From NCBI GenBank assembly GCA_003024985.2, contig PXIH01S0008682.1: a stretch of DNA of 14,836 nt. One strand, given 5' to 3'. The first letter of the stretch is position 1. The number at the start of each line of letters is the position of its first letter. Positions 8,701 through 14,836 of the stretch are shown piece after piece. The stretch is from Euperipatoides rowelli. Taxonomy: Eukaryota; Onychophora; Udeonychophora; Euonychophora; Peripatopsidae. The notes under the pieces are model-generated. The model was not told the origin of the DNA and ran no database searches. It worked only from the letters and a program-made list of their open reading frames with translations. The position numbers and the translations under genes are program-made.

Positions 8701-9540
8701 TGGCTTTCTTCCCATGTGCAGTTTGATTTATTTTTAATTAGTTGTCTCAGTGGCGTGGTTGTTTGTGCCATTTCAGGTATGAACTTTGCACAGAAATTGG
8801 ACATTCCAAGAAAGCTCTGCACTTCTGTTGCATTTTCATGTGCTGTTATTTTTTGTATTGATAAGAGTTTGTCATTGTCTGGTTGAATACCTTTGTTCGA
8901 GAAAACATGTCCCGAGAATTTTAGTTTTCTTTTCCCAAACTTACTTATTTTTGTTCAGGGTTAGTCCGGATGCCAGGAGTCGATCTAATGTGGCTTTCAG
9001 CGCATTATTGTGTTGCTCCATAGACCAGTATGTCATCACTCACATTCATCACAATGAGTATGCCTTGAATGGTTTTCGTGTTGGAAGATTTCAGCTGCTG
9101 AATTGATACCGAAGTTCAATCTTTTATATCTGAACATACCCAAGTGCGTACTGAAAGTGGTAATATGTCTGGAATCTTTATGCAGTTCCAGCTGGTGGTA
9201 TCCTTTGTTGAGGTCTAATTTTGAAAAATATTGTACCTTATTTAAATCATATATTACATCTAAGGTTGGTGTGATGTGACCTTCTCTCTTTATCGCTGTG
9301 TTGGCTTGTCTCATATCCACACATATACGGACTTTTGAAGGGTCATTCTTTTTAGGGAGTGGCATTATTGGTGATAACCATGTTGTCGGTTCTAGACTTG
9401 GTACTTCTTCAATATTGTCAACTTTTAACAGTTCATTAATTTCTTGTTCCACTTTTGTTCTCACATGAAAAGGGATTCTTCTATGTTTCTGTATTTTTGG
9501 TTGCACTGTGCCATCTATATGTAGCTTAACTTACAGTGTG
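8700..9540 (-). pseudogene. Gypsy reverse transcriptase, frameshifted
   Basis: From about 9506 on the minus strand the frame has IPFHVRTKVEQEINELL and WLSPIMPLPKK, then VRICVDMRQAN and FSKLDLNKGYHQLEL (motif A, with D). FGINSAAEIFQ (motif B) follows. The catalytic SDDILVYG (about 9040-9017, normally Y/V-x-D-D) lies in the next frame, so one base is lost or gained near 9080. The thumb follows at 8822-8650 with VQSFLGMSNFCAKFIP and TWEESQQAFETVKQKL. It would copy the element RNA into cDNA. Both catalytic aspartates remain. Confidence 0.92.
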
Positions 9541-9719
9541 GTTCTATGTTTACCTACTCCTTTAAATAAGTCTTTGTATTGTTCTGTTATATCTATTTCT
9601 TTATAAGTATCTGACATTTTCTTGAATGTTGTGTAAAAATTTAACTAAATTAAGAAGTGTTGCTGTTCTTTTCCCTACCCTACTAGGGATGGGCCTGCTT
9701 CTCTAGTTACTTTAAATGA

Positions 9720-9990
9720 CAATTGATATTCATTATTTTTGTATTTTACCTTTAGATTGACTACTCCTAAGATTTTGACTGGTTTTGTTGCTCCAAATAC
9801 ATAGGTATTTGATAATGTTGGTTGTAAAATAGGTTTAGGGTTTAATTTCAAAAAATCATTTTCATGCTAAATGTCTGTTGTTGAACCAGTGTCTATAATA
9901 AAAGCTATCATTATATCATTAACAATTAATTTAACTGTTTCATATTCATTTTTTGATTGGTTAAAATTTATTAACACATAATCATTGTTA
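9720..9990 (-). pseudogene. Gypsy aspartic protease remnant
   Basis: AFIIDTGSTTDI is read on the minus strand, with the DTGS active-site tetrad at 9893-9882. A TAG stop follows directly where the flap region should continue. Downstream sequence in the same strand (KPILQPTLSNTYVFGATKP, then GVVNLKVKYKNNEYQLSF) fits the rest of a retropepsin. The enzyme would cleave the gag-pol polyprotein. Confidence 0.8.
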
Positions 9991-10100
9991 TCAGACTCTC
10001 CTCTTTGTTCTATCAAATATGTTGTTTCACTTTGTCTAGCTTTGCCTGGTTCTCGGTCATTTCTATACTTGCTGTTTCGATGCTCATTATTTTTCTTTTT

Positions 10101-10860
10101 ATACACTTTTGAGCAGTGATTAGGCTTGCAGCAAAAATTAAAAGTTTTTCCTCATGCTCGACAGCTCTGAAATCCTTCAAAGTGCCATTCTTCACCGCAA
10201 AATTGATATTTTCTTTCGGGTCTCATTATCCTTATTATTTTTATAGTTGGGTTGTTTTGATATTTTGTTTCTATCACATTGGTTTTCCGTATTTTGCTTA
10301 GGTTTAGAACTCATTAAGTTCACACTCGTAGTTGCTTGTTCCATTGTTGTATGTTTCTATCCACTGCTTCATTAGCTTGACCATATTTTAATAAATCTGA
10401 TAGCATGATGTTTGGTGTTTGAAGTGCATATCTTCTCAACCTTCTGGAAAAACATTCTTGCAATATCTGACCGTTTATCGTCATACACAAATGTGCACGT
10501 GGCAGATGCTCGTCGTAATCGCGTGACAAATTGATCTAGCAATTCGCCTTCTTTCGTTTTATTTGTCTAAATTCATAAATTTCATAGTCAGTATTCTGTT
10601 GTGTACTAAAATGGAGGTTTAAGACTGCTATCGCTGTTTCATATGCAACACCAGTGTTGGGAAGAGTAGCAAATATTTATTCTTCTTCGTCTCCCATATA
10701 ATGTTTCAACATGGCTTTTTTTAATCTTCTATATCCATTGTATACATTGTTTTCTAGCTTGTCTACCCATTTTTTCCATCTATGGATGTGTTTATGTTAT
10801 TACTTACTTTAAAAGGAGCAAATATGGGCAGCGAATTACTCAGCATTTTATTTTATTAGG
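10101..10860 (-). pseudogene. Gypsy gag with two decayed zinc knuckles
   Basis: The capsid-like region (about 10850-10320, minus strand) reads MLKHYMGDEEE, IFATLPNTG and AYETAIAVLNLHFSTQQN across stops, then SRDYDEHLPRAHL and SDLLKYGQANEA. This follows the pattern of retrotransposon gag proteins, which package element RNA. Two CCHC-type knuckles follow at 10208-10101. YQFCGEEWH...C has its first cysteine replaced by tyrosine. A stop and then FNFCCKPNHCSKVY follow, where the outer cysteines are replaced by F and Y. Stops and missing ligands show it is not functional. Confidence 0.82.
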
Positions 10861-10975
10861 TAGCCTAATGATTCCAACAAAATGTTGCTTTTAGTGTTCG
10901 CATTTTTTTTTGCGCTCCTCACTGTTAACACAATAGTCAATGGATTTTTACTTAAAAACTCTTGATTTTTTTTTC

Positions 10976-10993
10976 ATCTGGCTAAGGTCGCCA
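10976..10993 (-). other. Primer binding site, tRNA-Arg-like
   Basis: Three bases inside the 5' LTR, the minus strand reads TGGCGACCTTAGCCAG. The first eight bases, TGGCGACC, are complementary to a tRNA 3' end GGTCGCCA, as in the tRNA-Arg used by 412/mdg1-type gypsy elements. The match weakens after eight bases, so the primer assignment is tentative, but the position is exact for a PBS. Confidence 0.7.
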
Positions 10994-10996
10994 AAA

Positions 10997-11267
10997 TGTT
11001 ATAATGTGTTAATAATAAGAATGAAACAAATTAAATCTCAAACAAACCTTTTATTTTGCGCTTCTGTACAACGGTACATGTTATCCTGTAAGTCATGTTT
11101 GTTACTTCTAACTTTTCTATCCTCTTGCGCCCCCTCCCTATCAACAAAGTGTTTAACTACTATTTTTATTTAATAACCGGCAATTATTACTAATCTACTT
11201 TTAGCTATTATTGTTATTAACTATTAAAACACATTAATAAAATAAGTTTAAGTGCGACAATACTATA
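10997..11267 (-). repeat. 5' LTR of the gypsy element (271 bp)
   Basis: The plus strand begins TGTTATAATGTG and ends AATACTATA. The outer end should be TGT on the minus strand but reads TAT, a substitution. AATAAA-type signals occur on the minus strand (for example in GCAAAATAAAAGG). It is 45 bases longer than the left copy, mainly from two segments absent there. A run of nine C follows directly at 11268-11276. Confidence 0.92.
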
Positions 11268-11304
11268 CCCCCCCCCATGTATTTTGTTTGTTAGGATGTA
11301 ATAC

Positions 11305-11650
11305 TTGAGAGAAGAAACCTATATTTTAAGAGGGCTTTATTTCAACCTCAAAAACCTCCTTATTAATCTTTCAAAAAATTATCAATGGACTTTCCTAGTC
11401 CATTTGAGAGGAGCAAGGACAATGAATGGAAATAAATATATTTTATTGTATATAGACCAGTTTATGAGGTTTCTAATCACTATACTACTATGAATGATAT
11501 TGAAGCTACTACCATTTCCAGGACCTATGTTGATAAACTGTATTCAATCTTTGCAGGCATTGAGTTTATTTTCACTGGCTGCGGGAGCAATTTTACCAGC
11601 AAACTCTTTAATTCTTTGTGGAATAACTTGTAGATTAAACACTTTACTAC
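11305..11650 (+). pseudogene. Fragment of a second retroelement integrase
   Basis: The plus strand, with frame changes, reads SMDFPSPFERSKD and then NGNKYILLYIDQF. DIEATTISRTYVDKLYSIF and FTGCGSNFTSKLF follow. This is the DDE integrase core of a gypsy-like element: the first catalytic D is in MDF, while the second is replaced by G (usual motif TDxGSNFTS). No part carrying the final E is seen. Its orientation is opposite to the adjacent 6583-11267 element, and the sequence differs from that element's own integrase, so it is a separate older insertion. No LTR belonging to it was found. Confidence 0.78.
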
Positions 11651-11771
11651 TACATCCATCTATTTATCCATCTCTATTTCTATCTATATTGTCTTAAAGT
11701 GATGAAATTACATTATTTTAACTAAATTTAAAAAAATTGGGAGACCCCCCCCCAGCCTTCCATCTTTATCC
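11651..11771. repeat. Low-complexity tract with CATC/TATC units and C9 run
   Basis: CATCCATCTATTTATCCATC and further TCTAT units (about 11657-11690) form a degenerate tetranucleotide repeat. Nine consecutive C lie at 11745-11753. No coding was seen. Confidence 0.5.
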
Positions 11772-11820
11772 CAGTGGTTCTCAAATTTGTTCCCCACTCA
11801 AAGACCGGCCCATAGAAAAT
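11772..11820 (+). mobile_element. Lone hAT-like terminus
   Basis: CAGTGGTTCTCAAATTTG, then CAAAGACCGGCCC, matches the usual look of hAT-type ends (CAGNGGTTCTCAA). No complementary end or repeat of the 8 bases before it (CTTTATCC) was found downstream, so this is a truncated or heavily diverged copy. The inner boundary is unknown. Confidence 0.45.
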
Positions 11821-12291
11821 ACATTTTCAATCTGATTCACATGCCTGTCTCCAATGCCTGGAATAGTTTATTCTACTTAATTTCTATTTCTTATATTCAG
11901 GACAAGTTTGTGTACTTTAATTCATATTGATATGAAATGGGCTGAAAAAAAATAAACTAGCCTACCTTACAAATCAAAATACATAGCCTAATGATCCAAT
12001 ATATTTCCCATGAGTAATTTATTTGAAATGCTATTGTGGTATCTAAATTACTAACCTAATTGGAAATTCATTTTGTAATCATGAATGAATTTATGTTATT
12101 AAATAAAATACTTTTAATATGTAATACAATTTAATCAGTGACTTTAAGTAATTTTTTTTAATGCATAACATTTTCTTGTTTTTTTTCTCACACCTTTGTA
12201 ACTTCTATCTAGTTTCTGTGAACTATAAGCTGAATAATAATAAAAAAAACATTTTCAATCTTAATAGCAATAGATTGTTTATAAAAAAATT
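11821..12291. other. Intron sequence, no feature seen
   Basis: AT-rich DNA with several long A and T runs and no recognisable coding. It may contain the rest of the hAT-like copy that begins at 11772. Confidence 0.4.
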
Positions 12292-12297
12292 GTATAC

Positions 12298-12441
12298 CGC
12301 TAATATGAGAAAATTTCTGTCCAAGAGATCCTGGTATTTTTTTAAGAACATTTGTAGATAAGTTGCATGTTTCTAGAGTGACATTCCTCACCAAATGATA
12401 AACAGCATTAGGAATCTGAGCCAATTGACATTCAGATAAAT
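12298..12441 (-). CDS. LRRC20: LRRC20-like gene, exon 2
   Basis: The minus-strand exon has acceptor TTTCAATTAG (ending 12442) and donor GTATAC (from 12297). It is 144 bases and phase 1 at both ends. The first codon is completed by G from exon 1 to give D. It encodes DLSECQLAQIPNAVYHLVRN, then a segment ending KFSHIS. From memory this parallels the N-terminal LRR of LRRC20 (D-L-A-E-C-K-L...P...Y...L-R-N-V, later F-S-Q-L), with a two-residue shortening in the middle. Joined to exon 3 it gives F-S-H-I-S-E-L-N-L, matching the spacing in LRRC20. The donor departs from consensus after GTA, but no better site keeps the frame. Confidence 0.8.
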
Positions 12442-13686
12442 CTAATTGAAAGAGAAAATAAACACAAATTTAAGAATTCTAACATATTTCAAAATTTATA
12501 CAATTAAGACCATTCTCAGAGTATTTTACTAAAGTAAAATCTTTAATTTCTTCACAATTAATAAAGATGGTTTTGAAAACTTTTGTTATCAAAGATAATT
12601 GTAATGGAACTTCAATAGACAAATAAAATCAAGTCTTACAGATCTCTAATGATTTTATACTATCTAAACCAATTCTACACAAATATAAATCTATCTCTAG
12701 TGATGTCACACACCTGATTCCAAATATGAAAATTTACTTGATATCTCCTATCCTCAAACTATCTATTAAGCTACAATATCATGAAAATATTGATGATTTA
12801 ATAGTATCCATGTTATGTATGATAGACATACATTATTAAAGGGATGAAGATTTACCCAAACAACTTGGCTGTTGCAAGATGACAAACATACTCCAACCAT
12901 AGAGGTTATTTAGATCCATATAGGTGAGGTAAAATGATGGTTATTCTTTAATGAAAGTTTACATCTATTTATTGTTGGCCTCTCCATATCTGTGGCTGAC
13001 TTGAGAAATACCACATTGAATATATTTTCAACAAAAATATAATCTGTTAGCAGTTGCAGCTTAACTGAGCTTTAACATAAGCACTCCAAGATAATTCAGG
13101 GAAGGTTTAGAAATGAGCTGGATCTAATTTGAAGAGGGCAACATAGTATTTATCAGATATATGATCATGGGTTGATGACTTTATATAAAGGTAGATGCAA
13201 AATATATGTTCACAAAATAAACATTGCTTTTTTGTGATCCTCTATTTCTTCTAATCATCTTAATAGGGGTAATTTTTTCAAAATATTTTCTATGGATAAA
13301 TTGAATATCTTTATACAGATGTTAAATTCATCGGCAACATTTTCTTTTCAATACACTACAAACTTTTCTTCATATCAATAGCTATTATTGATTAAGTTAT
13401 CAAATGGTAGATGCTTTCTAAGATTGATTTTATCATTCACTTTAAAATACTCAAAGTCAAATATATAATAAAGCAAATTTTATGCATTTTATTAAAATTG
13501 TTGAAAGTAAATATATTTTTATCTGGAATCAGTAGTATAATTATGGATCATCCATGATTAAAAAAAAGTTATTGGATTTACAAAAACAGAGTGGGTGAAA
13601 TGACAGAAGCAGTTCCTACAGAAGAAACATTTGACAATTTTTAGTGACTTAAAATTTTAGAAAGTTTACTTAAATTTTTAATCTAC
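12442..13686 (-). other. Intron 1 of the LRRC20-like gene
   Basis: A 1.25-kb interval lies between donor GTAGAT (13686-13681) and acceptor TTTCAATTAG. It contains the polymerase fossil at 12830-13165. The remaining parts (12442-12829 and 13166-13686) are AT-rich with no secure feature, though weakly coding-like minus-strand segments may be further decayed pieces of the same polymerase. Confidence 0.6.
12830..13165 (-). pseudogene. Family B DNA polymerase fragment, Polinton/Maverick type
   Basis: On the minus strand, in order and in shifting frames: DKYYVALFKLDPAHF (about 13154-13110), FPELSWSA (about 13105-13075), GISQVSHRYGEANNK (13012-12968) and FYLTYMDLNNLYGWSM (about 12935-12887). The last is polymerase motif A of protein-primed B polymerases (D-x-N-N-L-Y-G-W-M in Polintons), with its catalytic D. 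The LDPAHF, P-x-L-S-W and GIS-x-HRYxxANNK stretches are the usual landmarks before it. Stops and frame changes (for example a stop right after LDPAHF) show an inactive fossil. Only the central part of a roughly thousand-residue protein is recognisable. Related polymerases in adintovirus-like elements are an alternative source. No capsid, integrase or terminal repeat was seen nearby. Confidence 0.8.
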
Positions 13687-13789
13687 CCAAAATGTGTTTA
13701 ACTATTTTATCTTCTGCTTTATTCAATTCATCTTCAACTTCATTCTTATCAATTTCATCCTTATCCATTTTATCTTGGTCACTTTTCAT
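13687..13789 (-). CDS. LRRC20: LRRC20-like gene, exon 1 with start codon
   Basis: The minus-strand ATG at 13789-13787 opens 34 codons plus one base before donor GTAGAT. An in-frame TAA lies upstream (near 13810), so this is the first usable start in the exon. The peptide is highly charged (MKSDQDKMDKDEIDK) and ends ELNKAEDKIVKHIL. The single leftover G completes a D codon with exon 2, giving H-I-L-D-L-S-E-C at the junction, which matches the entry to the first LRR of LRRC20. The acidic/basic N-terminus has no clear parallel in vertebrate LRRC20 apart from its helical, charged character. No signal peptide or membrane segment is seen, consistent with an intracellular protein. Confidence is lower than for exons 2 and 3 because it rests on phase, start and position. 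Confidence 0.65.
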
Positions 13790-14200
13790 GCAAGAAGATC
13801 TACAGTTGTATTATATATTGGATGGTAGTATTTGTGTAGATGGTAAGGTTGAGTCAATTAGCCAGGTAACCGGTTAATCTATTGAACAGCCAAAAAATGG
13901 TTAGTAATTTTATCACAAGGTTATCCGTCCTACCTAAATTACACCTTAATATTTGAAAAAAAATTGTTATTATTATTTGATGCTAAATACTGATTGATTG
14001 AAATTGAAAAAAATGTAATAATGATATTTAATTTCACTTAGCGTCCCTCCAAAACCTGTTTGCTTCTACCTAATGAATATTTGAAGTTTTATTTATTTAT
14101 TTATAGAAAAATGATTCAAAACCTTTTAGTGAAGTTATACGACAAAATTATTACATAAAGGGTTGACGGATTCTAACTTTATCTGGCTAAAAAAAAGATA
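13790..14200. other. Upstream region of the LRRC20-like gene
   Basis: No coding is recognised. On the minus strand CCAATATATAATAC (about 13824-13811) lies some 25 bases before the start codon and could be a TATA-like element, but in DNA this AT-rich the match carries little weight. A leader exon further upstream cannot be excluded. Confidence 0.3.
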
Positions 14201-14632
14201 ATGAAAAGTTTACATAGCTTTTACGGATTTTCTTATGGCAGCGTTTACTTTTTTGGGGTTCAAATTGTAAAGACAATCTAATGTGACGTAAGCAAATTAT
14301 TTTCCATCTAGCTAATATTGTTTTCTCACTGCAAGGAAAATAGAAAACTACTAAGTTTGGGCAGAATATTGCGAGTCGGTCTTTCTCAAATATTAAAAAC
14401 AATATGAAAAGTTTACTTAGCTTTTACGAAAGATTTCCTTATGGCAGCATATACTTTTTTTTGGTTAAAATTGTAAATACCTCATCTAGATGTGACGTAA
14501 GGAAATTATTTTTGAGCTAGCTAATATTGTTTTCTCGCAGCAAGGTAAATAAAAAACTACTAAATTTGGGCAGAAAATTGTAATGGTCTTCCTCAAACAT
14601 TACTAACAGGCAGAAAATTGTGACGTCGGTCC
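14201..14632. repeat. 203-bp tandem duplication plus partial third copy
   Basis: Unit 1 (14201-14403) and unit 2 (14404-14609) start with ATGAAAAGTTTAC and share CTTATGGCAGC, ATGTGACGTAAG, CTAGCTAATATTGTTTTCTC and TTTGGGCAGAA in the same order. They differ by many substitutions and small gaps. A short third piece (about 14609-14632, GGCAGAAAATTGTGACGTCGGTC) resembles the end of unit 1. No coding is supported, and open stretches across it are by-products of the repeat. Confidence 0.9.
14284..14627. promoter_or_regulatory. Three TGACGT (CRE/ATF-like) motifs
   Basis: TGACGTAA occurs at 14284-14291 and 14493-14500, once per repeat unit, and TGACGTC occurs at 14621-14627. TGACGT is the half-site core of CREB/ATF-type binding elements. 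The sites lie about 500-840 bases upstream of the minus-strand start codon. Conservation within an otherwise diverged repeat is suggestive only. Confidence 0.25.
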
Positions 14633-14836
14633 AATGAGTGTAAAGGAATTTCCTACTAAGAAATTTTTAATTAGTATGGTAATTTCTTTAAAACATTTGA
14701 CAAAAATAGAAACTTTCAACAGAAAAACAAAATGATTATCACATTTTTCCTAATGTGTTCATTTTAATGGACGTCTAAGCAGAAATACCATGCTCATTTT
14801 TTTAGTTTAATACTCAATTTTTATTTAGAAACAGTA
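14633..14836. other. Right end, no feature seen
   Basis: AT-rich sequence without recognisable coding, RNA gene or repeat boundary. Confidence 0.4.

Larger units (their letters stand above)
6583..11267 (-). mobile_element. Ty3/gypsy LTR retrotransposon, full-length but inactive
   Basis: A 4.7-kb element lies on the minus strand, so its 5' LTR is on the right. The order is LTR, primer binding site, gag with zinc knuckles, aspartic protease, RT, RNase H, integrase, LTR. RNase H preceding integrase in this order (PR-RT-RH-IN) is the Ty3/gypsy arrangement. Frameshifts, stops, a 43-base duplication and lost catalytic or zinc-binding residues inactivate it. The LTRs differ at roughly ten substitutions over about 220 aligned bases plus several indels, indicating an old insertion. 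Flanks CCACC on the left and CCCCC on the right are at best an imperfect 5-base target duplication. The family looks like those of invertebrate gypsy elements with two CCHC knuckles and an integrase ending in GSMITAKR. Confidence 0.92.
5118..12297 (-). other. Intron 2 of the LRRC20-like gene, about 7.2 kb
   Basis: The span runs from donor GTATAC (12297-12292) to acceptor TTTTTAG (ending 5118) on the minus strand. It holds a complete hAT-type element, a full-length but dead Ty3/gypsy element in the same orientation as the gene, an opposite-strand integrase fragment and a lone hAT-like end. Removing it restores an uninterrupted phase-1 LRR frame (S-E-L-N-L across the junction). Confidence 0.75.

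Noticed and set aside
8614-9106. Overlapping plus-strand open frames across the RT region
   Set aside because: They are antisense to the clearly recognised gypsy RT and RNase H and show no domain of their own.
12161-12361. Plus-strand open frame over exon 2
   Set aside because: It is the antisense shadow of the LRRC20-like exon and its flanking intron.
14187-14402. Minus-strand open frame of 71 codons
   Set aside because: It falls within the first unit of the tandem duplication and is not kept open in the second unit.
1-14836. CRISPR arrays, tRNA or rRNA genes, bacterial operons
   Set aside because: None was seen on either strand. Repeats present are tandem duplications, LTRs and transposon ends, and the gene structure is eukaryotic.

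Overview
This is a gene-poor, strongly AT-rich stretch of animal nuclear DNA. The signs are a split protein-coding gene with GT-AG introns, metazoan-type LINE, Ty3/gypsy, hAT and Polinton/Maverick remains, and no bacterial-style operons. The species cannot be fixed from the window; an invertebrate is the most natural guess.

Host gene: three minus-strand exons (13789-13687, 12441-12298 and 5117-4950) join with matching phase-1 splice sites. They encode a short leucine-rich-repeat protein that resembles LRRC20 residue by residue over most of its length. The C-terminal LRR exon was not found. A weak candidate last exon (3526-3453) ends in a PEG-containing tail like that of LRRC20. The gene spans at least 8.8 kb, and nearly all of that is transposon-filled intron.

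Layout from left to right: 1-360 is AT-rich DNA with a GC-rich inverted repeat. 375-3456 holds a decayed plus-strand non-LTR retrotransposon (ORF1 remnant, endonuclease, reverse transcriptase, 3' stem-loop, A/T-rich tail). 3527-4949 is mostly non-coding, with a 30-bp minisatellite. 4950-5117 is LRR exon 3. 5228-5886 is a non-autonomous hAT element with a perfect 8-bp target-site duplication. 6583-11267 is a minus-strand Ty3/gypsy element with both LTRs, a tRNA-Arg-like primer binding site, gag, protease, RT, RNase H and integrase, broken by frameshifts and stops. 11305-11650 is a plus-strand fragment of an unrelated retroelement integrase. 11772 onward carries a lone hAT-like end. 12298-12441 is exon 2. 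12830-13165 is a minus-strand fossil of a protein-primed family B DNA polymerase of the Polinton/Maverick type. 13687-13789 is exon 1. 14201-14632 is a 203-bp tandem duplication with repeated TGACGT motifs, upstream of the gene.

The window therefore reads as one small conserved gene whose introns have collected remains of four transposon classes. All transposon coding regions are inactive as read. I see no evidence of a new functional multi-gene system. The most useful observations are the unannotatable-by-ORF LRRC20-like gene, the Polinton polymerase fossil, and the precisely bounded hAT element.
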